DNA from: Chitinophagaceae bacterium
GTDB lineage: Bacteria; Bacteroidota; Bacteroidia; Chitinophagales; Chitinophagaceae
Reading direction: 5' to 3'
Assembly: GCA_003455235.1 (NCBI GenBank)
Contig: DMRT01000280.1
Location: 1 to 12,086, forward strand
DNA length: 12,086 nt
The position numbers were made by a program, and so were the translations under genes. Position 1 is the stretch's first letter. The number at the start of each line of letters is the position of its first letter. Below, piece after piece: positions 5,293-12,086 of this stretch. The notes beneath the pieces are model-generated. The model searched no databases. It had not been told where the DNA came from and saw only the letters and a list, made by a program, of their open reading frames with translations.

Positions 5293-6351
5293 TTATTTCT
5301 TTGGCTTTTCGTTTCTTCTTATTAATATATTCAGTGCTTCCCATTCCGGTACATTGTCGGTTACCAGTTTCAGCATGCCCAGGAAAGGGATGAATAAGAT
5401 CATGCCGCTTACGCCCCACAATATGCCGCCGGCTATGATAGCAACCAGGGTGGCCCAGGTGCTGATGTTAAGCTGGGTGGCCACTACCCGGGGAAAGATG
5501 ACATTGGCTTCGAGGTATTGTACCAGCACAAATACACCCACCACGCCCAGTGGGTACCAGATGCTGTCTTTGGTGATCCATGCGATGGTAATGGGCAACA
5601 GGGCGCTGATGGTGATGCCAACATAAGGAATGATGGTCATGATGGCGGTAAGAAAACCAAACAGGATGGCGTGCCGGATACCCAGCACCAGTAAACCGAT
5701 GCTGTTGAGGATGCCCACCAGCAGGTACACGATTACCATCCCTTTAATGAAATGAAAATAAGTACCAATGGTTTGGTGGAGGATATGGTGCAGCCGCTCT
5801 TTGTGGTCGTCGCCAAACAATTTTTCCAGGAAGGATACAAAATCCCGGCGGTTGTAAAGAAACAAAGCAGCAAATACCGGGATGATGAACAGGGCGAACA
5901 GGCCTGAGGCTGTTTTGCTGAAAAAGCCTTCGAGCATACCGGTTGAATTGGCCGACAGGTTGCCGGAGGTTTTCTGCCACCATTCATTCTGAGAAGCGAT
6001 GGAAAGATTAAAATTTGTTTCCAGCCATTGCTGCCCGTCATTAAGGGCGGGCTGTAGTTTTGCTTTCAGCTCGGGCCAGTCACTCATGAATGCATTGAAT
6101 TGTAAAAAAATGATCCATATCAAAACAGCAAACAGCAGAAGCACCAGGAGCAGGCCGGTACCGATGGCCATGCTTTTTGAAAACCCGTGTTTTTCCAGCC
6201 AGCGGCAAACCGGGTACAGTACTATGGCAATGAACAAACCGTAGAAAAGCGGAACAAAGAGGGTTTGCCCGGAATACAGGAGCAGCAATATGCATACGAG
6301 AGCCAGCAGCCAGCCGGCTGTATTTGCTGAACGTAGTTTTTGTTTTTCCAT
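5293..6351 (-). CDS. AI-2E/PerM family membrane permease
   Basis: The 352-residue polytopic inner-membrane protein has the typical layout of the AI-2E family exporter group (PF01594). Two early helices (about 12-46, WLLALVCILLLLYSGQTLFVPLFYG) are followed by a third at about 62-84. A large soluble segment comes next (about 88-150, with long amphipathic stretches such as WPELKAKLQPALNDGQQWLE). C-terminal helices then follow, including IGTYFHFIKGMVIVYLLVGI and a run near 230-320 with TIIPYVGITISALLPI, VLVQYLEANVIFPRVV and GGILWGVSGMILFIPFLGML. The PYVG and EANVIFPRVV segments are family hallmarks. Members have been linked to autoinducer export, Na+/H+ antiport or unknown solutes, so the substrate cannot be read from sequence. 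Length is normal. The leader contains GC-rich palindromes. Confidence 0.92.
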   Translation of the reverse strand: MEKQKLRSANTAGWLLALVCILLLLYSGQTLFVPLFYGLFIAIVLYPVCRWLEKHGFSKSMAIGTGLLLVLLLFAVLIWIIFLQFNAFMSDWPELKAKLQPALNDGQQWLETNFNLSIASQNEWWQKTSGNLSANSTGMLEGFFSKTASGLFALFIIPVFAALFLYNRRDFVSFLEKLFGDDHKERLHHILHQTIGTYFHFIKGMVIVYLLVGILNSIGLLVLGIRHAILFGFLTAIMTIIPYVGITISALLPITIAWITKDSIWYPLGVVGVFVLVQYLEANVIFPRVVATQLNISTWATLVAIIAGGILWGVSGMILFIPFLGMLKLVTDNVPEWEALNILIRRNEKPKK

Positions 6352-6372
6352 GACAACAAGTTTTGTTTTTAT

Positions 6373-6395
6373 CCCGGCCGGGCAAATGAGCCCGG
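6373..6395. repeat. Mutually exclusive GC-rich palindromes in the permease leader
   Basis: CCCGGCCGGG at 6373-6382 is a perfect ten-base palindrome. Its right half also forms the arm CCGGGC (6378-6383), which pairs with GCCCGG (6390-6395) across a six-base loop. The two pairings cannot form together. The site lies 20-45 bases upstream of the permease start on the minus strand, so it could be a leader RNA structure or a protein binding site. Confidence 0.4.
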
Positions 6396-6524
6396 TAGGC
6401 TGTACTGGTGATGGATATCAGTCTGGAAATATGACAGCGGGGTGATATTTCCACCGGTTTTTTAACAAATCTAAAACAAAATGACGGCGACCTTTGCATC
6501 GTTCAATCATAGAAAAATCAGGTT

Positions 6525-7295
6525 GTGAAAAGGGATTCCATTAAACATACCGTACTCTTCCTGTTTATTACTGCAGGTATTCCGCTGTGTATGTCCTTTG
6601 TGGCTGCAGCTGTTAAGCCCGTGCAGGCGGCGCCTTTGGCTACAACTGCGGTGAAAGATTCATCCATTACAGACGGGATAAAAAAAATGGTGAGCCCGGC
6701 GGTGGTACTGTACGACAGCCTGGAACTGGACCGCTACGGCCTGTCCCGAAGTGCTTTTGAATACGCCATGCTGGGATTTGAATACCTGGTGGAGAGCGGC
6801 GTGATTGATAACGACGATGTGATCTCTATTGTGGACTTCAGCCTGCCTTCTTCTGCCAAGCGATTATTTGTGATCGACCTCAACAGCTACCGGATTCTGT
6901 ACAATACCTATGTTGCCCACGGCCATAATTCGGGCCGGGAATATGCCAACCAGTTTTCCAATAAACCCGAAAGCAATAAAAGCAGCCTGGGATTTTACAA
7001 AACACTCGGCACCTACATGGGTGGCCACGGGTATTCACTAAAACTGGAAGGATTGGAGAGGGGTATCAATGACAATGCCAACCGCAGGGATATTGTAATT
7101 CATGGGGCTGCTTATGTAAGTGAAGCGCTGATCCGTTCACAGGGCTATATCGGACGCAGCCAGGGATGCCCGGCATTGCCAGAGAAAATGCACAAACCCA
7201 TCATTAATAAAATAAAAGACGGCTCCTGCCTTTTTATTTACAGTCCTGATAAAGCCTACCTGAAAAGATCTGCTGTTCTCAATGCCCGTGCCTGA
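6525..7295 (+). CDS. Secreted murein L,D-transpeptidase catalytic domain protein (YkuD_2 type), GTG start
   Basis: The 256-residue protein begins at GTG and carries an export signal (HTVLFLFITAGIPLCMSFVAAA, about residues 8-29). A helical region follows (about 74-92, SRSAFEYAMLGFEYLVESG). The catalytic domain starts near 100 with VISIVDFSLPSSAKRLFVIDL. It carries HGHNSG at 132-137, FYKTLGTYMGGHGYSL at 157-172 and IVIHGAAYVSE at 190-200. The active-site motif SQGCPAL at 212-218 holds the nucleophilic Cys215, with His193 as likely partner. Such enzymes cross-link or edit peptidoglycan stem peptides in the periplasm, and this variant group is common in Bacteroidota. The GTG start is required because no in-frame ATG precedes the signal peptide. 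A possible -7 box, GACCTTTG, lies at 6489-6496 without a well-spaced -33 box. dapA, which makes a peptidoglycan precursor, follows 85 bp later. Confidence 0.9.
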   Translation: MKRDSIKHTVLFLFITAGIPLCMSFVAAAVKPVQAAPLATTAVKDSSITDGIKKMVSPAVVLYDSLELDRYGLSRSAFEYAMLGFEYLVESGVIDNDDVISIVDFSLPSSAKRLFVIDLNSYRILYNTYVAHGHNSGREYANQFSNKPESNKSSLGFYKTLGTYMGGHGYSLKLEGLERGINDNANRRDIVIHGAAYVSEALIRSQGYIGRSQGCPALPEKMHKPIINKIKDGSCLFIYSPDKAYLKRSAVLNARA

Positions 7296-7305
7296 TAGTC
7301 CGATC

Positions 7306-7337
7306 TTCGGGGGTTTGTGTGGGGAAGTTTAATTTTC
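7306..7337 (+). promoter_or_regulatory. Possible promoter of dapA
   Basis: TTCG at 7306-7309 matches three of four -33 positions. After a 20-base spacer, TAATTTTC at 7330-7337 matches five of six fixed -7 positions. The predicted transcript would start near 7343, about 38 bases before the dapA ATG. A perfect 14-base palindrome overlaps the -7 box. Confidence 0.35.
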
Positions 7338-7344
7338 GAAAATT
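7331..7344. repeat. Perfect 14-base palindrome AATTTTCGAAAATT upstream of dapA
   Basis: AATTTTCGAAAATT reads the same on both strands. It overlaps the candidate -7 box of dapA and is flanked by GAAGT (7325-7329) and ACTTC (7350-7354), which are also inverted though unequally spaced. It could be an operator, or it could be chance in an AT-rich leader. Confidence 0.4.
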
Positions 7345-7380
7345 TCCACACTTCTCAATACCTTCACAAAAAAAAGTTTT

Positions 7381-8262
7381 ATGAGTTTACGTGCAAAACT
7401 GCAGGGTACCGGCGTGGCCATCGTTACACCGTTCAAACCATCGATGGAAGTGGATTTTGATGCCCTGGGAAAACTGATTGATTTCATCATTGGCAATGGT
7501 ATCGAATATATCGTAAGCCTGGGTACCACCGGTGAAACTCCTACGCTGGATGCAGAAGAAAAGTACGACATCATTAATTATACTTATGACAGGGTGAATG
7601 GCCGGGTGCCGGTGGTGGTGGGTGTTGGTGGCAATAACACAAGAGAGGTGATGGAAAACCTGCAGAGCTATCCGCTGGAAAAAGCGGTTGCCGTACTCAG
7701 TGCAAGTCCTTATTACAACAAACCTTCGCAGGAAGGAATCTTCCAGCATTATAAGAACCTGGCAGATGCCAGTCCGAAACCGGTGTTATTATACAACGTG
7801 CCGGGCCGCACCGGCAGTAACATCACCGCCGAAACAACCTTACGCCTGGCCAGGGAAGTGAAGAACATTGCCGGTATCAAAGAGGCCAGTGGCAATATGG
7901 TGCAGTGCATGCACATACTGCGTAACCGGCCGGATGTTTTCCTGGTGGTAAGCGGCGATGATCATATCACCCTGCCGCTGATTGCCTGCGGCATGGATGG
8001 GGTGATCAGCGTGGCGGCCAATTGTTTCCCGAAAGACTTTTCAGATATGGTACGCTATTGCCTCAAGGGTGATTTTGCATCAGCCAGGCCATTGCATTAT
8101 AAATGCCTGGAAGGGAACGACCTGTTGTTTGCAGAAAACAACCCGGCCGGTGTAAAGGCATTCCTGGCCGAAATGGGCATCATCAAAAATGTACTAAGAC
8201 TCCCGCTTGTTCCGTTAAGCAGTAGCATCCACCAGAAAGTGAAGAACTATCTTGGTAAATAA
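7381..8262 (+). CDS. dapA: 4-hydroxy-tetrahydrodipicolinate synthase
   Basis: The 293-residue class I aldolase barrel condenses pyruvate with aspartate semialdehyde, the first committed step of the diaminopimelate/lysine pathway. All main catalytic residues align with E. coli DapA: GTTGE with Thr49-Thr50, PYYNKPSQEG with Tyr112, LYNVPGRTG with Tyr138 and Arg143, and the Schiff-base Lys167 in GIKEASG. Start MSLRAKLQGTGVAIVTPF and total length fit the family. The related N-acetylneuraminate lyases share the fold, but the GTTGE, PYYNKP and VPGRTG combination points to DapA. ATG 7381 has no Shine-Dalgarno sequence. The gene follows a murein L,D-transpeptidase-like gene and supplies the peptidoglycan building block meso-diaminopimelate. 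The spacing and a promoter candidate suggest its own transcript. Confidence 0.96.
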   Translation: MSLRAKLQGTGVAIVTPFKPSMEVDFDALGKLIDFIIGNGIEYIVSLGTTGETPTLDAEEKYDIINYTYDRVNGRVPVVVGVGGNNTREVMENLQSYPLEKAVAVLSASPYYNKPSQEGIFQHYKNLADASPKPVLLYNVPGRTGSNITAETTLRLAREVKNIAGIKEASGNMVQCMHILRNRPDVFLVVSGDDHITLPLIACGMDGVISVAANCFPKDFSDMVRYCLKGDFASARPLHYKCLEGNDLLFAENNPAGVKAFLAEMGIIKNVLRLPLVPLSSSIHQKVKNYLGK

Positions 8263-8267
8263 ATATT

Positions 8268-8347
8268 GAACCACCTATACACATCGAAAGGCAGTTCTTA
8301 TAGATTGATGTGTTTCTATCTGGAATGACAAGGTAAGATAGTGGTTC
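8268..8347. repeat. Nested inverted repeats between dapA and the esterase
   Basis: An inner pair, ACACATC (8279-8285) and GATGTGT (8307-8313), is enclosed by an outer pair, GAACCAC (8268-8274) and GTGGTTC (8341-8347). Each arm is a perfect seven bases. A few further pairs (TAT with ATA) extend the outer stem past a bulge. The structure fills the whole 102-base gap and could be an RNA leader or a mobile-element footprint, though seven-base arms may be chance. Confidence 0.35.
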
Positions 8348-8364
8348 AGAAAAAACAGTTCACC

Positions 8365-9540
8365 ATGAAAAATCTATTGTGTCTTCTTGCATTGGTTTTC
8401 GCTTTTGCAAAAAGTGAGGCACAGTTTCGTGTGATTTTCAAACTCCTTTCTGCCCCTCCTTCCCACCGGAACGAACCCGTTTTTATCGCCGGCAATTTCA
8501 ATAGCTGGAACCCCGGTAATACCTGGTATTTGTTCAATAATTCCAATCAACTCAGTCTGCAACTCGATGCCGGAGAATATGAATATAAATGCACCCGGGG
8601 CAGTTGGGATAAAGTAGAGATAAATGCCGGTGGAAAAGACATCGAAAACCGGGTACTGAAGATACAGTCAGATACCACGGTGGAAATAACGGTTGAAGCC
8701 TGGCGGGATGATATGGCCGCCCCGGAGAAAAAACATACTGCCAACAGCCGGGTTCAGGTAATTGACACCGCTTTCCGTATACCCCAACTCAACCGTACCC
8801 GGCGGATATGGGTATATCTTCCGGAAGGATATGAAACCGGTAACAAACGGTATCCAGTATTATATATGCACGACGGCCAGAACCTGTTTGATGAATACAC
8901 CGCTGATTCGGGCGAATGGCAGGTGGATGAATCCATGGACAGCCTGGTGGCAAAAGGCAGGCAGGCCTGTATTGTGGTGGGGATTGATAACGCAGGAGAA
9001 GCAAGGATGAATGAATATAATTTATTTAACCTGGTGCTTACCGAGTTTAAAGACGGGCCCAAAACATTTTCACCGGAAGGAAAAGAATACATTGACTTCC
9101 TGGCGCATACCCTTAAACCTTTCATCGACAAAAAATACAGAACCCTGCCTGCCCGGGAGAATACCGTGATTGCCGGCAGTTCTATGGGAGCGCTCATCAG
9201 CTATTATGCCATGCTGCTGGAGCCGGGTGTTTTTGGAAAGGCCGGGATATTTTCACCGTCGTTCTGGACCAATCCTTCGCTTGCTTCATTCACCGATTCG
9301 TTGGCGGGAAAGATGAGCGGTAAATTCTTTTTTTATGCCGGTGCAAAAGAAAGCGCTTCTATGGTGAGTGATATGCAGGCGGTGCAGGAAGAACTGGGAG
9401 AGGGATCTTCCTGTATGATCTATTCGGTGGTTGACCCGGAAGGATCACATAATTCAAAATCCTGGAAAAAATGGTTCGCCGAATTTTATGCCTGGATCAT
9501 GGCAGATGGATTCAATTACGTGGTACGGACCAGGGAGTAA
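8365..9540 (+). CDS. Secreted alpha/beta-hydrolase esterase with N-terminal glycogen-binding-like domain
   Basis: The 391-residue protein has a signal peptide (MKNLLCLLALVFAFAKSEAQ). A beta-sandwich domain at about 21-118 contains PVFIAGNFNSWNPGN at 38-52 and AGEYEYKCTRGSWDKVE at 69-85, as in CBM48/AMPK-beta glycogen-binding domains. The esterase domain (about 125-391, esterase D/enterochelin-esterase type) has RIWVYLPEGYE at 147-157, YPVLYMHDGQNLFDE at 163-177 and the nucleophile elbow AGSSMGAL at 270-277 with Ser273. His362 in DPEGSHNSKSW is the likely catalytic histidine. The acid is probably near 327-329 (GAKE), which is less certain. The ATG at 8365 is preferred over GTG 8341 because it starts a standard signal peptide. 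The substrate is unknown, with acyl esters of sugars or siderophore-like esters possible. The stop lies one base from the convergent ribonuclease Z stop. Confidence 0.88.
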   Translation: MKNLLCLLALVFAFAKSEAQFRVIFKLLSAPPSHRNEPVFIAGNFNSWNPGNTWYLFNNSNQLSLQLDAGEYEYKCTRGSWDKVEINAGGKDIENRVLKIQSDTTVEITVEAWRDDMAAPEKKHTANSRVQVIDTAFRIPQLNRTRRIWVYLPEGYETGNKRYPVLYMHDGQNLFDEYTADSGEWQVDESMDSLVAKGRQACIVVGIDNAGEARMNEYNLFNLVLTEFKDGPKTFSPEGKEYIDFLAHTLKPFIDKKYRTLPARENTVIAGSSMGALISYYAMLLEPGVFGKAGIFSPSFWTNPSLASFTDSLAGKMSGKFFFYAGAKESASMVSDMQAVQEELGEGSSCMIYSVVDPEGSHNSKSWKKWFAEFYAWIMADGFNYVVRTRE

Positions 9541-9541
9541 C

Positions 9542-10444
9542 CTATATTATATAACAGCTTCCCTGGATGGCCAGTTCGGTATTCTTAAAAACTTCACAGG
9601 TTTCCTTCAGGAATTCATCCAGTTTTTCATACTTGGAGCTGAAATGCCCGATCAGTAATTTTTTTGCGCCGGCTTTTTGGGCAATGGCTGCTGCCTGCAC
9701 GGTGGTGCTGTGAAAGCGGGCTGCCGCCCGTTCATGAAGGTCTTTCAGGTAGGTGGTTTCGTGGTACAGCAGGTCAACGTCTTTTACTTTTTCGGCAATG
9801 CGTTCGTCGAAGATGGTATCGGCGCAGTAGGCATATGATTTTGTTTTGGGGCCGGGCACGGTTACTTCCTCATTGGGAACAATGCTTCCTTTTTTATTGG
9901 CATAATCAAAACCCTGCTGCAGTTTTTCATAAAAAGAAGCCGGTATCTCATAAATGCGTGCCCGTTCGGCATTTACCTTGCGCAGGTTTCTTTTTTCCCG
10001 GAATAAGAAACCCCAGCACTCGATGCGGTGTTGCACTTTAAAACATTCAATGATCATTTTGTTTCCTTCCACGATGACGCCTTCATTTTTCAGGGGATGA
10101 AAATGCAGTGGGTAGGAGAGATGCGTGGCGGCGAATTTCAGCTGCAGGCTGATGAGTTCTTCCAGTTCAGGCGGACCGTGAAGATGAAGATCCTGCGTGC
10201 GGTTCAGTAAACTCATGCTGGTGAGCAGCCCGATCAGTCCGAAATAATGATCACCATGCAGGTGAGAGATAAAGACATGGTTGATCTTGCTGCGCTTTAC
10301 TTTGTATTTCGAAAGCTGCATTTGTGTTCCTTCGCCGCAATCAATGAGGAAACTTTCTTCCATGGTTTGCAACACCTGGGAAGTTGGATTCCTGTCGAAC
10401 GCAGGGATGGCAGAGTTGTTTCCTAAAATAGTCAGCGCAAACAA
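9542..10444 (-). CDS. rnz: Ribonuclease Z, probable TTG start
   Basis: The 300-residue metallo-beta-lactamase-fold nuclease removes 3' trailers from tRNA precursors. It starts FALTILGNNSAIPAFDRNPTSQ and has FLIDCGEGTQMQL at 32-44. The zinc motif HLHGDH at 61-66 is followed by His139 (VQHR), Asp209 (YCADT), HETTY at 228-232 and His267 (IGHFSSKY). The segment 165-205 (YEIPASFYEKLQQGFDYAN onward) corresponds to the flexible tRNA-binding arm region. The family normally begins M-F-x-hydrophobic-T-I-L-G. The codon at that place is TTG (10442-10444), the next in-frame ATG is codon 28, and the only nearby upstream in-frame ATG (10528) runs into a stop. TTG is therefore the likely start. The gene follows the STAS gene by 98 bp that holds an inverted repeat. 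Confidence 0.95.
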   Translation of the reverse strand: MFALTILGNNSAIPAFDRNPTSQVLQTMEESFLIDCGEGTQMQLSKYKVKRSKINHVFISHLHGDHYFGLIGLLTSMSLLNRTQDLHLHGPPELEELISLQLKFAATHLSYPLHFHPLKNEGVIVEGNKMIIECFKVQHRIECWGFLFREKRNLRKVNAERARIYEIPASFYEKLQQGFDYANKKGSIVPNEEVTVPGPKTKSYAYCADTIFDERIAEKVKDVDLLYHETTYLKDLHERAAARFHSTTVQAAAIAQKAGAKKLLIGHFSSKYEKLDEFLKETCEVFKNTELAIQGSCYII

Positions 10445-10453
10445 AATAGTTAG

Positions 10454-10539
10454 TTTGAGGTTTGAAGTTTATGGTTTGAGGTTGAACACTTTCGTGCCGG
10501 GGTGTCTGAAACATCAAACGTCAGACATCAAACCTCAAC
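10454..10539. repeat. GTTTGA-rich imperfect inverted repeat between the STAS gene and rnz
   Basis: The left arm 10454-10481 and right arm 10512-10539 are each 28 bases and match in reverse complement at 21 positions. The 30-base centre can pair further (ACAC with GTGT). The arms are built from the motif TTTGAGG/TTTGAAG and its complement TCAAACCTCAA. The right arm begins three bases after the STAS stop codon, as seen from the minus strand. It may work as an intercistronic mRNA hairpin or be a REP-like dispersed element. Confidence 0.65.
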
Positions 10540-10542
10540 CGG

Positions 10543-10917
10543 TTATTCGTCACCCAGTAGTTCCCGTTCAATTTCTTCCATTTGTACTATGTCCCAAGCC
10601 TCACTTTCCGATGGGGTAATGTTCATGACATCAAAAAAATCCAGTTTTTCAAAGGATTTCAATACATCCGGCTGCAGGCAGCAGATCACGAAAGAAGCAT
10701 TGGCGGCATAAAATTGCTGCTGGAGCTCTGCAATTTCCCCAATGGCATCTTCGTTAATGCTGGTAACTGCTTCCATTTTTAAAACAATATGCGGTATGTC
10801 TTTTTGCAGGTAAGGAAGCAACAAATTGCGGAGTTCCTCTGTCATATTAACAGATAAACCGGCTTCCTGGGGCGTAATTACAGTAAATCTTTCTTTGGTA
10901 TCTGTTTTGACATTCAT
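10543..10917 (-). CDS. Single-domain STAS protein, anti-sigma-factor-antagonist-like
   Basis: The 124-residue protein is one STAS domain (strands FTVITPQE at 11-18 and HIVLKMEAV at 43-51, helix DAIGEIAELQQQFYAA at 57-72, strand ASFVICCLQ at 74-82, helix DVLKSFEKLDFF at 84-95) with a short acidic tail (EEIERELLGDE). Canonical SpoIIAA-type proteins have D-S-S-G before the second helix, with the second serine phosphorylated by the partner kinase. Here the aligned stretch is INEDAIGEI, so acidic residues replace the phosphorylatable position. It may therefore be locked in one state or have a non-switch role. It lies upstream of ribonuclease Z on the same strand and is divergent from clpC. No clear promoter boxes were found. 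A TTTG on its coding strand further upstream is not well spaced. Confidence 0.82.
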   Translation of the reverse strand: MNVKTDTKERFTVITPQEAGLSVNMTEELRNLLLPYLQKDIPHIVLKMEAVTSINEDAIGEIAELQQQFYAANASFVICCLQPDVLKSFEKLDFFDVMNITPSESEAWDIVQMEEIERELLGDE

Positions 10918-11139
10918 AATCTGATGGTTGAAGTTTACAACCGGCTGTTCTTTGTAAAGTAAAGCAAATTTTGGTTTTGTTCCGTCCGGCTTCCGGAAAA
11001 AATGGTCAGGGGTTTACCCGGCTAAAAAATGACATAGACCGCTGCTTTTTAACTTTTTAACATATTAACATTTGCCGGATAGCGTAAACCATGTCAATAA
11101 AATAATCGTTATTATTGTACAAGCAAAATTCAATATAAA

Positions 11140-12086
11140 ATGGATAATAACTTTTCAGCCCAGGTAAAAGAAATAATCTCTTACAGCCGGGAGGAAGCAC
11201 TCAGATTGGGAAATGATTTTATCGGGACAGAACACCTGGTTCTGGGACTGATCAGGGATGGCGAAAATACCGCTGTGAAAATTCTGAAATCTCTCAACAT
11301 CGACCTTTTTGAACTTCGCAAAGAAATTGAAATAGCCGTTAAAGACAAAACCGGTAAGAACATCGCAAACATCAACTCTCTTCCCCTAACCAAGCAGGCC
11401 GAAAAAGTGATACGGATCACCGTGCTGGAAGCCAAGGCACAAAAAAGTGCCCAGGTGGAAAGTGAACACCTGATGCTGTCAATACTTAAGAATAAAGAAA
11501 ATATTGCCACGCAGATTCTTAACCAGTTTGATGTGGACTATGATGTATTCAAAAATGAACTGGGCTTTGTAACCAGCAACCCGCCATCCGCTGAATTCAG
11601 TGACGAGGGCGAAGAAGATTTTGAAGACGAAAAGAAATACAGCCAGCAAAAATCACAGCGAGCCGGAAGCGGTAACCAGCCCAAAACAAAAACTCCGGTG
11701 CTGGATAATTTCGGGCGTGACATCACCCGCCTGGCAGAGAATGGCACCCTCGACCCGATTGTAGGCCGGGAAAATGAGATTGAACGGGTTTCACAGATAC
11801 TTTCACGCCGAAAAAAGAATAACCCAATCCTCATTGGCGAGCCCGGTGTAGGTAAAACGGCTATCGTAGAAGGATTGGCATTGCGAATTGTTCAGCGCAA
11901 AGTTTCCCGTGTACTGTTCGACAAACGGGTTGTTAGTCTTGACCTGGCCGCCCTGGTGGCCGGAACAAAATACCGCGGCCAGTTTGAGGAAAGGATGAAA
12001 GCCATCATGAACGAACTGGAAAAAAACCGTGATGTAATATTATTCATTGATGAGATACACACCATTGTGGGTGCCGGTGGCGCCAG
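11140..12086 (+). CDS. clpC: ClpC-type AAA+ unfoldase, first 315 residues; gene continues past the right edge
   Basis: The visible part contains a double Clp N-terminal repeat (about 5-70 with [20 protein letters not shown], and about 82-140 with [25 protein letters not shown]). An acidic, Gln/Lys-rich linker at 148-185 comes next. AAA domain 1 then begins with [23 protein letters not shown]. Walker A is GEPGVGKT at 233-240, the pore-loop tyrosine is in [10 protein letters not shown] at 275-284, and Walker B is VILFIDE at 299-305. ClpC forms hexamers that feed substrates to ClpP. The [14 protein letters not shown] start and domain order distinguish it from ClpB and ClpA. The end of the gene is missing. 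Upstream, a possible -7 box TATTATTG (11110-11117) lies close to the start, without a good -33 partner. No CIRCE or CtsR-like operator was recognised. Confidence 0.94.
   Translation, partial: MDNNFSAQVKEIISYSREEALRLGNDFIGTEHLVLGLIRDGENTAVKILKSLNIDLFELRKEIEIAVKDKTGKNIANINSLPLTKQAEKVIRITVLEAKAQKSAQVESEHLMLSILKNKENIATQILNQFDVDYDVFKNELGFVTSNPPSAEFSDEGEEDFEDEKKYSQQKSQRAGSGNQPKTKTPVLDNFGRDITRLAENGTLDPIVGRENEIERVSQILSRRKKNNPILIGEPGVGKTAIVEGLALRIVQRKVSRVLFDKRVVSLDLAALVAGTKYRGQFEERMKAIMNELEKNRDVILFIDEIHTIVGAGGA

Noticed and set aside
7300..7310. CCGA-TCT-TCGG hairpin after the L,D-transpeptidase gene as a terminator.
   Set aside because: Only four base pairs and no T tract directly after it.
10918..11139. 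CIRCE, CtsR or a well-formed promoter in the 222-base divergent region between the STAS gene and clpC.
   Set aside because: No TTAGCACTC/GAGTGCTAA pair or heptad repeat was found. TTTG and TAnnTTTG-like pieces occur but not at proper spacing. A six-base AATAAT/ATTATT inverted repeat at 11101-11116 is weak and AT-rich.
1..12086. CRISPR arrays, tRNA or rRNA genes, insertion sequences, toxin-antitoxin pairs or defence genes.
   Set aside because: I looked for regularly spaced repeats, tRNA-like cloverleaf ends and transposase or toxin motifs and saw none. All long frames are accounted for by the genes listed.

Overview
The window looks like a chromosomal segment from a member of the Bacteroidota, most likely a Chitinophagaceae-type sphingobacterium. 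Moderate GC, few Shine-Dalgarno sequences, a consensus TAnnTTTG promoter and the recognisable proteins all fit this. The assignment rests on protein style and promoter type and is not a database match. No tRNA, rRNA, CRISPR array, insertion sequence or phage gene was seen.

Left part (1-5273). A family X DNA polymerase runs off the left edge on the minus strand. Divergent from it is a run of stress-type genes on the plus strand: a protein related to archaeo-eukaryotic release factor 1 (baeRF/Balon-like, a candidate ribosome hibernation factor), a tandem-domain universal stress protein 28 bp later, and an Hsp20 small heat-shock protein with an unusually perfect Shine-Dalgarno sequence and a strong terminator. 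Next come a tyrosine-rich lipoprotein, then on the minus strand a flavin/pyridoxamine-oxidase-like gene cut by one in-frame amber codon. The part closes with a very acidic proline-rich 59-residue protein and a four-helix membrane protein. Together these resemble a dormancy or general-stress cluster. The combination of aeRF1-like protein, Usp and Hsp20 recalls gene content of the mycobacterial DosR dormancy regulon.

Middle part (5293-8262). An AI-2E/PerM-type membrane permease lies on the minus strand. Divergent from it is a secreted murein L,D-transpeptidase-like protein, followed by dapA (4-hydroxy-tetrahydrodipicolinate synthase). DapA feeds meso-diaminopimelate and lysine synthesis, so these two neighbours both touch peptidoglycan, though separate transcription is likely.

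Right part (8365-12086). A secreted esterase with an N-terminal glycogen-binding-like domain converges on ribonuclease Z with one base between the stops. RNase Z lies downstream of a small STAS-domain protein. The two are separated by a GTTTGA-rich imperfect inverted repeat, and RNase Z appears to start at TTG. Divergent from the STAS gene is the 5' part of clpC, which runs off the right edge.

The best leads are the aeRF1-like/Usp/Hsp20 cluster, the single amber codon in an otherwise intact oxidase-like gene behind a textbook promoter, the anomalous Shine-Dalgarno of hsp20, and the STAS protein that lacks the usual phosphorylatable serine.
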